The translations under genes were made by a program, and so were the position numbers. A stretch of 64,000 nt of DNA from Bog-532 sp963830385 (GTDB lineage Bacteria > Actinomycetota > Actinomycetes > Streptosporangiales > Streptosporangiaceae), in assembly GCA_963830385.1 (NCBI GenBank), contig CAWHMD010000001.1, positions 1-64,000 on the forward strand. The letters run 5' to 3'. The notes under the pieces were generated by a model. The model made no database searches, was not told where the DNA came from, and worked only from the letters and a program-made list of their open reading frames with translations. Numbering within the stretch: position 1 is the stretch's first letter; the number at the start of each line of letters is the position of its first letter. This document shows positions 8,021 through 16,608 of the stretch, one piece after another.

Positions 8021-8055
8021 CTGGCCCGCCATCCCTCCCGGGGGTGGCGGGCCAG
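8021..8055 (+). terminator. Hairpin terminator after the DUF1508 gene
   Basis: CTGGCCCGCCA (8021-8031) pairs perfectly with TGGCGGGCCAG (8045-8055), 18 bp past the stop codon; the 13-nt loop can pair further through CCC/GGG. Only a weak T tract follows (TTCATTT), as is common in high-GC genomes. Confidence 0.65.
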
Positions 8056-8072
8056 TTCATTTCCGGGCCGGG

Positions 8073-8261
8073 GCCGATGATCTCCTCGGACCGTCCGCCC
8101 ACGTAGAGGTCGGCGGTGTCGATCAGCGACCCGCCGACCTCTGTGAACCGGTCGAGCTGGGCGAACGAGTCCTCCTCCTCGGTCTCATTACCGAACGTGA
8201 GCGTGCCCAGGGCCAGGGCCGACACGGCCGATCCGCTGGTGCCCAGCAGGCGGTACTCCAT
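8073..8261 (-). pseudogene. Aldo/keto reductase, N-terminal remnant
   Basis: From ATG 8261 (with GGAGGAA upstream) the minus strand reads about 63 residues typical of an aldo/keto reductase start: MEYRLLGTSGSAVSALALG, then the catalytic-Asp region GGSLIDTADLYVGGRSEEIIG. After that, homology stops and the frame runs on into the hairpin behind the DUF1508 gene until a stop at 7944. About 80 percent of the usual 300-plus residues, including the catalytic Lys and His, are absent. It sits back to back with hisS, 106 bp apart. It is probably a decayed gene whose promoter-proximal part survives. Confidence 0.7.
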
Positions 8262-8367
8262 CGTTTCTCGTTCCTCCGGGATCGGAAAAGCTTTTCTCTC
8301 ATTATCCGGGGTGCGGGTGGCCAGTAGCATCGGCAGGGCACCCCGCCCATGGATGGAGGAGTAAGTC

Positions 8368-9672
8368 ATGGCGTCCCAGCAGTTCGACCCCCCCTCTGGC
8401 ACGAGGGACTTCCTCGCGGGCGATCTGCGGGTGCGCGAGCATGTGTTCGCGGCCATTCGCGACGTGTTCCAGCGGTACGGGTTCGAGCCGCTGCAGACCC
8501 CGGCCTTCGAGCGGCTGGAGACGCTGACCGGCCGGTACGGCGACGAGGGCGACAAGCTGATCTTCAAGATCCTGCGCCGGGGCGAGCACGAGGCGAGCGG
8601 TGACGCCGACCTGGCGCTGCGCTACGACATGACCGTGCCGCTGGCCCGGGTGGTGGCCGCCTACGGCTCCCGGCTGCCGATGCCGTACAAGCGGTTCGTG
8701 ATGGGCCCGGTCTGGCGGGCCGACCGGCCCGGTCGCGGCCGGTTCCGCGAGTTCGCCCAGTGCGACCTGGACATCGTGGGCTCGACCTCGCCGCTGGCCG
8801 ACGCCGAGGTGGTGTGCGCGATCGCCGACGCGCTGGGCGCGGTCGGCCTCGGTGACTACACGATCCTGATCAACTCGCGCCGCGCCCTCACCGGGCTGCT
8901 GGGCGCCTACCAGGTTCCGGCCGAGGCCGGCGGCCAGGTGCTGATCACGCTGGACAAGCTGGACAAGCTCAAGCCCGACGAGGTGATCGGGGAGCTGGTG
9001 GACGAGCGGTCGGTGGACCCGGCGACCGCCGAGGCGCTGGTCGGCGACCTGACCGCGCCGGACGCGGTCGACCGGCTGCGGGCAGCCCTGGCCAACGACG
9101 AGGAGGGCCGGGCCGGCTTGGCCGAGGTCGACCGGGTCATCGAGTCCGCCGCCCCGGTCGCCGGGGCGAGCCGCCTGGTGTTCACCCCGCGGCTGGTGCG
9201 CGGGCTGGGCTACTACACCGGCATCATCTTCGAGGCGGTGGCGGACGGCATGCCCGGCTCGATCGCCGGCGGCGGCCGTTACGACCACCTGATCGAATCC
9301 CTCGGCGGCCCCGACATCCCCGCCGTCGGCGGCTCGCTGGGGGTGGAACGGATCATCGGGCTGCTCAGCGCCGAGGCCGTCACCGCGCCCCGGCTGGACG
9401 CAGCCATCACCGTCATGTCCGACGAGGACGCGGCCGAGGCGATGGACTTCGCGGCCCGGCTGCGCCACGCGGGCCGGTCGGCCGAGGTCTACCTGGGGTC
9501 CAGCCGCAAACTGGGCCGCCAGCTGAGGTGGGCCGCGGACCGCCGGGCCCGTTACGCCCTCATCTATGGCCAGCAGGAGCGCGCGACCGGCCTGGTCACG
9601 GTGAGGGACATGGACTCGGGCGACCAGCAGCAGGTCGCCCCGGATCAGCTGACCGCCGTCATCGGCGCCTAA
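8368..9672 (+). CDS. hisS: Histidyl-tRNA synthetase, archaeal/eukaryote-like type
   Basis: This 434-residue class II synthetase has its N-terminus at FDPPSGTRDFLAGDL, motif 2 at RYDMTVPLARVV with GPVWRADRPGRGRFREF, the histidine-specific RGLGYYTGIIFE loop and GGGRYDHL, and a C-terminal anticodon-binding domain (from about residue 340). It charges tRNA-His. The motif-2 neighbourhood (YDMTVPLAR, FREFAQCDLDIVG) is like archaeal and eukaryotic HisRS rather than the common bacterial form, which has KEMYxF and LRPEGT. The catalytic loops and the anticodon domain are present, so it is a synthetase and not HisZ. Whether the genome also has a bacterial-type copy cannot be seen here. Confidence 0.88.
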   Translation: MASQQFDPPSGTRDFLAGDLRVREHVFAAIRDVFQRYGFEPLQTPAFERLETLTGRYGDEGDKLIFKILRRGEHEASGDADLALRYDMTVPLARVVAAYGSRLPMPYKRFVMGPVWRADRPGRGRFREFAQCDLDIVGSTSPLADAEVVCAIADALGAVGLGDYTILINSRRALTGLLGAYQVPAEAGGQVLITLDKLDKLKPDEVIGELVDERSVDPATAEALVGDLTAPDAVDRLRAALANDEEGRAGLAEVDRVIESAAPVAGASRLVFTPRLVRGLGYYTGIIFEAVADGMPGSIAGGGRYDHLIESLGGPDIPAVGGSLGVERIIGLLSAEAVTAPRLDAAITVMSDEDAAEAMDFAARLRHAGRSAEVYLGSSRKLGRQLRWAADRRARYALIYGQQERATGLVTVRDMDSGDQQQVAPDQLTAVIGA

Positions 9673-9804
9673 TGGGGCGTAGCCCCCGCCTAGCGGGGTC
9701 CTGGGGCCTTCCGCCAGGCCTGGGGCGTGCGGGGCGCGTGAGGCCTGAGAGGCGGGCTCCTGAGGGCTCCTGGGGGTCCGTGGGCTCCGCGGAGGCCTGA
9801 GGCC

Positions 9805-12258
9805 CTACTCTTCGCGGGCGAACAAGGCCAGCGGTGAGATCACCCCGGTGGTGCTGGGCGTGATCACCGCGGTCTTGGTGGCGTTGGCCGGGGGACCGCC
9901 GTTGACGCCCCCGCCGCCGCCGTTGTTACCGCCGCCGGTGCAGAAGTTGAAGAAGCAGGCGGTGGTCCCGCCGTTCCCGTTCCCGTTCCCGTTGCCGCCG
10001 CCGCCCTTGCCCTTACCCTTACCTTTCCCCTTGCCCTTGCCCTGCTGCTTGACGCTCTGGCCGTCACCCTGGCTGTTGAACTGGCTGTCGGACGGCACTC
10101 CCACGAAGCCCGGGCCCTTGCCCAGGTTGGCGTGCTCGAAGCTGAGCTGCCAGGTGTGGCCGGGGGCGTCGGCACCGAACATCTCGGAGTCGCAGGCCTG
10201 GCCCTGGCCCGATGCGTGGTAACAGGCGCCGCCGCCGGTCATCGCCTCCGGCGGGTTGGGGTGGTACACCGACACGTAGGCGGCCAGGTCGGGGGTGTAG
10301 CCGCCGAACGCGGCGTAGAACGAGTTGTTGGCGGTGCCGGTCTTGCCGGCCGCCGGGACGTTGAGCCCGAGCCCGGCGCCGGTCGCCCCGGGGAAGTTCA
10401 GCACGCCCTGCAGGATGTAGTTGACCGCGTCGGCGATCTGCGGGGAGATGGCCTGCCGGCAGCCCGCCGACGGGACCGGCAGCGAGGCGCCGGTCAGGCT
10501 GGTGATCTTGCTGATCGCGATCGGCTTGCAGTACTTGCCGCGGGCGGCCATGGTCGCGTAGGCCCCGGCCATGTCGAGCGGGGAGGTGACGACCGAGCCC
10601 AGCGTGAACGAGGTGATGTTGTCAGCCGACACGCTGTGCCTGCCGTACGGCTCCGAGTCCAGCAGCGGGGCCCCGTTGGCCCAGGTCACTCCCAGGTTGG
10701 CGGCCGTCTTGACCACGTTACAGAGCCCGACCTTCTGCTCCAGCTCGCCGTAGAACACGTTGATCGACAGGGCGGTCGCCGTGTAGAGCGAGTACGTGCT
10801 CGACCCGCTGGAGGAGTTCTCGTCGTTCTGCACCTGGAAGCCGCCGGGCAGTGACTGGCCCTTGCAGTTGGTGTAGCCCTGCACGGTGGTGCTGTCCGGC
10901 ACGGTGGCCGTGTACCCGAACGGTATGTTCTGCTCCAGGGCGGTGACCAGCGTGAACAGCTTGGACGAGGAACCGGTCTGGATGCCCTGGCCGCCGCCGT
11001 AGTTGGTGTCGACGGCGTAGTTGATCGTCGTGCCGTCCGGGCCGTAGGGTCGGTTCTCGGCCATCGCCTCGATCTTGCCGGTCCCCGGCTGCACCATGGA
11101 CTCGGTGTCCGCCTCGTGGAAGGCGTTGTAGGTGTTGCTGTGGTAGGGCAGCGTGTAGTTGACCGCCTCGGCGGCCGCCTTCTGGTCCTCCGGGTCGAGC
11201 GTGGTGTAGACCTTCAGGCCGCCGGTGGCCAGCAGCTTGGCCCGGGCCGAGGCGGTCTTGGCCACGGTGGTGTCCTGCAGGAAGACCTGCTCCACGTAGT
11301 TGCAGAAGAACGCCGCGTCGCCCGCCACGTCCTGGGTGCAGCCGTTCTCCGGCGCCGCGTGGGTGACGCCCAGCGGCGCCTTCTCCGCCGCCTGGGCGTC
11401 CTTACTGCTCAGCACCCCGGTCTGCACCATCCGGGCCAGCACGGTGTTGCGCCGCTGGAGCGCCTGAGTGGGGTGCAGGTAGGGGTCGTATCCGGTCGGG
11501 TTCTCGACCATCCCGGCCAGCGTCGCCGCTTGCGGCAGAGTCAGCTTGCCCGGGCTGGTGTCGAAGTACGTCTGGGCGGCCACGTCGATGCCGTAGGCCA
11601 GGTTGCCGAAGTAGGCGTCGTTCAGGTAGCCGGACAGAATCTCCTGCTTGGACTGCTGGTGGGCCACGCTGATGGCCAGCCGCAACTCGTGCAGCTTGCG
11701 GGACAGCGTCTCCTCGTAGGCCTGCTGGGCCTGCTGGGCGTTGGGCGCGGTGAGGATGAGCATGTTCTTGACGTACTGCTGGGTGATGCTGGAACCACCC
11801 TGGACCGGCTTGTGCTGGAGGTCGTTGACCAGGGCCCGCAGCGTGCCCTTGGGGTCCAGCGCGCCCTCGGACCAGTACCGGTTGTCCTCGATCGCGACCA
11901 CCGCTTTGCGCATGGCCGGGGCGATCTGGTCGAAGGTCACCGGCTGCCGGTCGATGCCGGACGCGGACGCACCCTTGCCGCCGTTCACGTCGTAGATGTA
12001 CGCCAGCAGGTGCCCGCTGTTGTCGAGGATCTCCGAGCGCTGGGGCAGCGTGCCGAACGTGGCCGACGCGGGCGCCGCTGCCTTGTTCGCCTGGTCGCGC
12101 AGGATCACGCCGGTGGTGGCCACGACCGGCAGCGCCATGGCGGCCGCGATCATGCCGCCCACCGCCGAGATGGAGATGAGGCGCCCGACGATCCCGGTCT
12201 TGGTCACGATGTCACCTGAACGCACGGGCCCAGGGTACGTGCCGAACGGCGCACGCAC
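9805..12258 (-). CDS. Class A penicillin-binding protein (glycosyltransferase-transpeptidase)
   Basis: The ORF is 817 residues from ATG 12258; the true start may be a later GTG. The layout is a short cytoplasmic part, a membrane anchor (GRLISISAVGGMIAAAMALPV), a GT51 glycosyltransferase domain (AIEDNRYW, GGSSITQQYVKN, SRKLHELRLA) and a penicillin-binding transpeptidase domain with SSSK (GSSSKLF), an S-x-N region near TALSINVF and KTGTANN. It polymerises and crosslinks peptidoglycan outside the membrane. The last 100 residues are low complexity: KG repeats, GN repeats, then Gly/Pro/Thr. Placement beside wblA matches the Streptomyces locus as I recall it. The GT51 motif normally ED-x-x-F/Y-x-x-H lacks the His here. 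Confidence 0.9.
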   Translation of the reverse strand: MRAPFGTYPGPVRSGDIVTKTGIVGRLISISAVGGMIAAAMALPVVATTGVILRDQANKAAAPASATFGTLPQRSEILDNSGHLLAYIYDVNGGKGASASGIDRQPVTFDQIAPAMRKAVVAIEDNRYWSEGALDPKGTLRALVNDLQHKPVQGGSSITQQYVKNMLILTAPNAQQAQQAYEETLSRKLHELRLAISVAHQQSKQEILSGYLNDAYFGNLAYGIDVAAQTYFDTSPGKLTLPQAATLAGMVENPTGYDPYLHPTQALQRRNTVLARMVQTGVLSSKDAQAAEKAPLGVTHAAPENGCTQDVAGDAAFFCNYVEQVFLQDTTVAKTASARAKLLATGGLKVYTTLDPEDQKAAAEAVNYTLPYHSNTYNAFHEADTESMVQPGTGKIEAMAENRPYGPDGTTINYAVDTNYGGGQGIQTGSSSKLFTLVTALEQNIPFGYTATVPDSTTVQGYTNCKGQSLPGGFQVQNDENSSSGSSTYSLYTATALSINVFYGELEQKVGLCNVVKTAANLGVTWANGAPLLDSEPYGRHSVSADNITSFTLGSVVTSPLDMAGAYATMAARGKYCKPIAISKITSLTGASLPVPSAGCRQAISPQIADAVNYILQGVLNFPGATGAGLGLNVPAAGKTGTANNSFYAAFGGYTPDLAAYVSVYHPNPPEAMTGGGACYHASGQGQACDSEMFGADAPGHTWQLSFEHANLGKGPGFVGVPSDSQFNSQGDGQSVKQQGKGKGKGKGKGKGGGGNGNGNGNGGTTACFFNFCTGGGNNGGGGGVNGGPPANATKTAVITPSTTGVISPLALFAREE

Positions 12259-12574
12259 CCCGCTGCTTGCGTAAACGGGACCTTACGGCGTGGCTTCCGG
12301 CTAACCGGACAAGCGTGATCATTATCTACATATGGTGCATGGAAGGGGCCAAACTTCGCCGAAGGTGACTAGCTGCCCCACCCGGCATGGCCCAAGAGGA
12401 CTATTCCGTAAATGGGCACTGCGGGGCCTTGGCAGGGACCCCCGATCTTCCGTAGGTTGCTTTATCACGAACCGGTAACCCGGATCCGTGTCTGCGGATC
12501 CGGACGCAAGACCTCGCCATCGAGCCATCGACCGCCTGTGTACGAAGTATGCGACGATCAAGAGGAGTGGGCAC
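12259..12574. promoter_or_regulatory. Divergent promoter region between the PBP gene and wblA
   Basis: This 316-bp gap contains no convincing gene. It is more AT-rich than its surroundings around 12310-12345 (ATCATTATCTACATATGG). The 8-bp palindrome CGGATCCG occurs twice, at 12481-12488 and 12495-12502, about 75 bp before the wblA start, and could be a protein-binding site. No confident -10/-35 pair was assigned. Confidence 0.4.
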
Positions 12575-12877
12575 ATGTGGATCACTGACTGGACCACACG
12601 CGCCGCCTGCAAGGGAACCGACCCGGACGAGCTCTTTGTCCAGGGCGCAGCGCAGAACCGAGCCAAGCTGATCTGCCGGGGCTGCCTGGTCAGGACCGAG
12701 TGCCTGGCCGACGCGCTCGACAACGGCATCGAGTTCGGTGTCTGGGGCGGAATGACCGAGCGGGAGCGGCGTGCGCTGCTACGGCGGCGGCCCGACGTCA
12801 AGTCCTGGCGCGAGCTGCTGGAGCAGGCTCGCGACCGTTATCAGGAGCAGGACGTGGACGACTTGGTGGCGAGTTGA
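12575..12877 (+). CDS. wblA: WblA, WhiB-family iron-sulfur regulator
   Basis: The start is ATG 12575 because AGAGGAG lies 8-9 bases upstream. The 100-residue protein has the four cluster-binding cysteines Cys12, Cys34, Cys37 and Cys43 (AAC, CRGC, RTEC), the GVWGG turn, and a basic ERERRALLRRR DNA-contacting segment. The exact wording DPDELFVQGAAQNRAK and the extended C-terminus identify the WblA subgroup, which in Streptomyces controls the switch to sporulation and represses antibiotic production, and which corresponds to mycobacterial WhiB4. The neighbours (PBP and two ArsA-like ATPases) match the Streptomyces wblA locus. Confidence 0.92.
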   Translation: MWITDWTTRAACKGTDPDELFVQGAAQNRAKLICRGCLVRTECLADALDNGIEFGVWGGMTERERRALLRRRPDVKSWRELLEQARDRYQEQDVDDLVAS

Positions 12878-12881
12878 TCCA

Positions 12882-14066
12882 CTAGCCGAAGCCCGGTTCG
12901 CTGGCGAGGCTTGAACCGATCGTGCGCAGGCCCTCGAGGTCATGGACGTCCTCGGGCTGTGCCGCGACTTCGGCCACGGGGACGGTGGGGTGTGCCGCCG
13001 TGAAGTGTTCGGCCACCCGCCGTTCCCGGGCCGCCAGCTGCATCCGCTCCGCGTGCAGCCGCAGCACCCCGGCGGCCAGCGCGTAGTGGGGCGGCTCATC
13101 GGCCCCCGCGCCGCTTCCCGTCTCGTGGTTGTTCTCCAGCGTCTCGGCCGCCGCCAGGCTGCGGGCAGCCGAGAGCCGGGTGGCCACCGGGACGTGCACC
13201 CGGTTGAGGATCAGTCCCGCCAGCGGCATCCGTTCTCCCGCCAGCCGCTCGACGAAGTACGCCGCTTCCCGCAGCGCGTCCGGTTCGGGCGCGGCCACCA
13301 CCAGGAACGAGGTGCCGGGCGTCTGCAGCAACCGGTAGGTCGAGTCGGCTCGTTCCCGGAAGCCGCCGAACATCGTGTCGAAGGCGGTCACGAACGTCTG
13401 CATGTCCTTGAGCACCTGGGCGCCCAGGACCTTGGTCAGCGTGCCGGTCACGATCGAGAACCCGGCGTTCAGGACCTTCATGTACGCCCGGCCCGGTGAG
13501 GCCGGCGCGGTCAGCAGCCGGATGAGCCTGCCGTCCAGGAACCGGCCGAGCCGCTGGGGCGCGTCCAGGAAGTCGAGCGCGGACCGGCTGGGTGGCGTGT
13601 CCACCACGATCAGGTCCCAGTCGTCGGTGCGGTGCAGCTGGCCCAGCTTCTCCATGGCCATGTATTCCTGGGTGCCCGCGAAGCTGGACGACAGCGACTG
13701 GTAGAAGGGGTTGGCCAGGATCTGGGCCGCCCGGTCGGGGTCCGCGTGGGCCTCGACGATCTCGTCGAAGGTCCGCTTCATGTCGAGCATCATTGCGTGC
13801 AGGCTGCCGCCGGAGGAGAAGTCCGCGTCGACCGGCCGGGGGATGTTGTCCAGGTAGATCAGGCCCATCGACTGGGCCAGCCGCCGGGCCGGGTCCACGG
13901 TGAGCACGACCACGTGACGTCCGCGCTCGGCCGCCCGCAGGCCGAGGGCGGCCGCGGTCGTGGTCTTGCCGACCCCGCCGGAGCCGCAGCAGACGATGAT
14001 CCGGGTCCGCCGGTCGTCGATGAGCGCATCGGTGTCCAGCCGGGGCGGCGCGGGGGGCGGGGTCAT
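12882..14066 (-). CDS. ArsA-family ATPase (second gene of pair)
   Basis: This 394-residue protein has a deviant Walker A GSGGVGKTT (about residues 28-36), VDPARRLAQS and the Walker B-like VDTPPSRSALDFL. This is the Get3/ArsA fold without the cysteines needed for arsenite binding or the tail-anchor zinc motif that I can see. The substrate is unknown. The start ATG overlaps the stop of the upstream ATPase (ATGA), so the two are coupled and probably form a heteromeric unit. The pair is conserved next to wblA in actinomycetes. It converges on the wblA stop with only 4 bp between them. Confidence 0.85.
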   Translation of the reverse strand: MTPPPAPPRLDTDALIDDRRTRIIVCCGSGGVGKTTTAAALGLRAAERGRHVVVLTVDPARRLAQSMGLIYLDNIPRPVDADFSSGGSLHAMMLDMKRTFDEIVEAHADPDRAAQILANPFYQSLSSSFAGTQEYMAMEKLGQLHRTDDWDLIVVDTPPSRSALDFLDAPQRLGRFLDGRLIRLLTAPASPGRAYMKVLNAGFSIVTGTLTKVLGAQVLKDMQTFVTAFDTMFGGFRERADSTYRLLQTPGTSFLVVAAPEPDALREAAYFVERLAGERMPLAGLILNRVHVPVATRLSAARSLAAAETLENNHETGSGAGADEPPHYALAAGVLRLHAERMQLAARERRVAEHFTAAHPTVPVAEVAAQPEDVHDLEGLRTIGSSLASEPGFG

Positions 14067-15076
14067 CAGGCGGCTCCCTGCGTCCGCAGCACCTCGGCCA
14101 GCCGGTAGAGCCCGCCCAGGTCGATCCCGTCGGTGATGTCGGGTAGCTCGTAACGCGGCTGCCCGGCCGCGGCCAGCTCCTGCCGTTCCCGCTCCTGCAG
14201 CGCCACGTTCCGGGCGTGCTCGCCCAGCTCGACGCCCAGGCCGGCCGCGAGCGTCTCGCTGTCGGCCAGCCCGGCCGCCTTGAGCCCGAGCGCGATCTCC
14301 ACGTCGTCCGGATGGCCGGCCGCGGCCGCCGCCAGCTCCGCTTCGGGCACCCCGTCCGGGCGCACCCGGTTGATGAACACCCCGCCCAGCTGCAGGCCGC
14401 CCAGGGCCCGGAGCTCGGCGATGCCGTCCAGGGTCTCCTGGACCGGCATCTCCTCCAGCGTGGTGACGAAGTGCACCGCCGTCTGCGGCGAGCGGATCAC
14501 CCGGGCCACGGTGTCCGCGTGCGTCCGCACCGGTCCCACCTTGGCCAGCCCGGACACCTCGACCGACACGTTCAGGAAGCGGCTGATCCGGCCGGTCGGC
14601 GGCGCGTCCATCACCACCGCGTCGTAGACCTCGCGGCCGCGGGCCTTGCGCCGGGTGGCCTCGGTGGCCTTGCCGGTCCGCAGCACGTCGGACAGCCCGG
14701 GGGCGATCGTGGTGGCGAAGTCCACCAGGCCCAGCCGGGTCAGCGCCTGGCCGGCGTGCCGCATGCCGTAGAACATTTCCAGGTAGTCGAGCAGCGCGCC
14801 CTCGGGGTCGACGGCCAGCGCGTACAGATCGCCGCCGGGCCGGCCCTCTTCGCCCGGCCCGATGCCGACCTTGCGCTCCGCGTACGGCAGCGGCGGGCAG
14901 TCGAACAGCCGCGCGATACCCTGGCGCCCCTCGACCTCGATGAGCAGAACCTTACGGCCGTCCCGTGCGAGGGCCAGGGCCAGCGCGGCGGCCACGGTGG
15001 TCTTGCCGGTGCCGCCCTTACCAGTGACGACGTGCAGCCGCACGCCTTCCCAGTCCGTGTCCCTTGCTCTCATCAC
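14066..15076 (-). CDS. ArsA-family ATPase (first gene of pair)
   Basis: This protein of 336 residues begins MMRARDTDWEG (ATG 15076 or 15073). It has a P-loop GKGGTGKTT at about residues 19-27, a switch-like region LLIEVEGRQGIARLF and VMDAPPTGRISRFL. It belongs to the MinD/ArsA ATPase class, related to the downstream partner but shorter. It is likely a dimeric ATPase of unknown cargo. It is divergent from the SPFH gene, with about 90 bp between starts, so both promoters share that gap. Confidence 0.85.
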   Translation of the reverse strand: MMRARDTDWEGVRLHVVTGKGGTGKTTVAAALALALARDGRKVLLIEVEGRQGIARLFDCPPLPYAERKVGIGPGEEGRPGGDLYALAVDPEGALLDYLEMFYGMRHAGQALTRLGLVDFATTIAPGLSDVLRTGKATEATRRKARGREVYDAVVMDAPPTGRISRFLNVSVEVSGLAKVGPVRTHADTVARVIRSPQTAVHFVTTLEEMPVQETLDGIAELRALGGLQLGGVFINRVRPDGVPEAELAAAAAGHPDDVEIALGLKAAGLADSETLAAGLGVELGEHARNVALQERERQELAAAGQPRYELPDITDGIDLGGLYRLAEVLRTQGAA

Positions 15077-15174
15077 TGCGAGGCTATCCCCGACCGGTGA
15101 TTGTTACGGCCAACCCCCTTGGTGCCGGCGCACGTATTTCTCATTAGTCTTGTTGTTGGAGAGAGGTGATCCCT

Positions 15175-16443
15175 GTGGTCGCAGCACTCGTTGTCATCAT
15201 CGTGATCCTGGTCATCGCGGCCCTGTCCGCCGCCGGGCGCAGTATCCGGGTTGTCCAGCAGTACGAAAAAGGCATCATCTACCGCTTCGGGCGCGTCCTG
15301 CCCGAGGTGAAAGGCCCCGGCCTGCACATCATCCGGCCGATCGGCGATCGCATGCAGAAGGTCAACATGCAGATCGTGGCCATGGCCGTGCCCGCCCAGG
15401 ACGGCATCACCCGGGACAACGTGAGCGTCCGGGTCGACGCGGTGGTGTACTTCCGGGTCGTGGACCCGATCAAGGCCACGGTGAACGTGCAGGACTACAT
15501 GTTCGCCATCGCCCAGCAGGCCCAGACCTCGCTGCGGTCGATCATCGGCCAGTCCGAGATGGACCAGCTCCTCGCCGAGCGGGAGTCGGTCAACCGGGAG
15601 CTGCGCCGCGTGATCGACGAGCCGACCGAGGCCCCCTGGGGCATCCGGGTGGAGCGCGTCGAAGTGAAGGACGTGTCCCTGCCGGAGGGCATGAAGCGGT
15701 CCATGTCCCGCCAGGCCGAGGCCGAGCGGGAGCGGCGCGCCCGCATCATCACCGCCGACGGCGAGTACCAGGCGTCCAAGCGCCTCGCGGCGGCGGCCAA
15801 CGTCATGGCCCGGGATCCCGCGGCCCTCCAGCTGCGGCTGCTGCAGACCGTGGTCGAGGTGGCGGGCGAGCGCAACAGCACGCTGGTCATGCCGGTCCCG
15901 GTCGAGCTGCTCCGGTTCTTCGACCGGATGACCCCGGGGGCGCAGCAGCCCGCCGCGGAGCGCCTCGAGGAACCCGAGGATCTCGGGGATGCCGAGGTAG
16001 CGGAGGCCGAAGCCGAGATCGCCGGGGTCAACGTGCCCGAGCTGGAGGAGAGCGCGATCCCGCCGGTACCCGAGGTCGAGGGCGTCTCTGAGCTGGTACA
16101 GGGGCTGCCGGCCGCGTCCGCCGAGCCGGATCTGGCCCCCGACCGGGAGCCGGAGGGCCTGCCCAGCTCCGAGGTCCCCAGGGCCGGTGCCACCACGGCG
16201 AGTGCCACCACGGCCAGCGCCTCCCCGGACAACGAGAACACCGCCAGCTTCCCGGTGGTCGAGGACCCGGCCGCTGCGATCGGCGGCGCCGAGACGGCCG
16301 TGGGCAACGGGGTGACGGGGGCGGCCAAGGTGCCGACCGCCCGCAAGCCCCGGTCCTCCACGCCGCGCAAGCCGCGGACCCCGGCTGCCGAGCGCAAGCC
16401 GCAGACCGCCAGCGGGACGCCGACGGAGCAGGCCGACCGCTAA
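15175..16443 (+). CDS. SPFH/band-7 (stomatin-like) membrane protein
   Basis: Two GTG starts are possible, 15166 and 15175; the ribosome site GGAGAGAGG best fits 15175. The protein starts with one membrane helix (VVIIVILVIAALSAA), followed by a band-7 domain (about residues 25-270: VQQYEKGIIYRFGRV, GPGLHIIRP, VDAVVYFRV) and an Ala/Glu coiled part (RQAEAERERRARI). The last 150 residues are acidic, Pro/Ala-rich and then Lys/Arg-rich, probably disordered. Stomatins form membrane microdomains and regulate proteases or channels. It is followed 9 bp later by a small gene. Confidence 0.85.
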   Translation: MVAALVVIIVILVIAALSAAGRSIRVVQQYEKGIIYRFGRVLPEVKGPGLHIIRPIGDRMQKVNMQIVAMAVPAQDGITRDNVSVRVDAVVYFRVVDPIKATVNVQDYMFAIAQQAQTSLRSIIGQSEMDQLLAERESVNRELRRVIDEPTEAPWGIRVERVEVKDVSLPEGMKRSMSRQAEAERERRARIITADGEYQASKRLAAAANVMARDPAALQLRLLQTVVEVAGERNSTLVMPVPVELLRFFDRMTPGAQQPAAERLEEPEDLGDAEVAEAEAEIAGVNVPELEESAIPPVPEVEGVSELVQGLPAASAEPDLAPDREPEGLPSSEVPRAGATTASATTASASPDNENTASFPVVEDPAAAIGGAETAVGNGVTGAAKVPTARKPRSSTPRKPRTPAAERKPQTASGTPTEQADR

Positions 16444-16452
16444 GGTCATCCC

Positions 16453-16608
16453 ATGCAAAAGTGGGAGTACGCGACCGTGCCGCTGCTGGTGCACGCGACC
16501 AAGCAGATCCTCGACAACTGGGGCGACGACGGGTGGGAGCTCGTCGCGCTCGTCCCCGGCCCCAATGCGGAGCAGCTTGTCGCCTACATGAAGCGGCCGA
16601 AGGGATGA
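16453..16608 (+). CDS. DUF4177-type small protein
   Basis: This 51-residue protein begins MQKWEYATVPLLVHATKQ and contains ILDNWGDDGWELVALVPG, a pattern I recall from small actinobacterial proteins encoded ahead of a RidA-family gene. The first residues form a beta strand and the Trp-Glu pairs sit in a compact alpha/beta fold. No catalytic motif is visible. The stop overlaps the ATG of the next gene (ATGA), so the two are translationally coupled. It is short and easily missed, but both context and residue pattern support it. Confidence 0.82.
   Translation: MQKWEYATVPLLVHATKQILDNWGDDGWELVALVPGPNAEQLVAYMKRPKG

Noticed and set aside
8368..9672. HisZ regulatory subunit instead of HisRS
   Set aside because: The catalytic RGLGYYTG and GGGRYD motifs and the anticodon-binding domain are present, which HisZ lacks.
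9673..9804. Repeated GGGGC-type motifs after hisS as a terminator or repeat array
   Set aside because: The hairpin GGGGC-GTA-GCCCC is short, and the rest is ordinary G-rich sequence.
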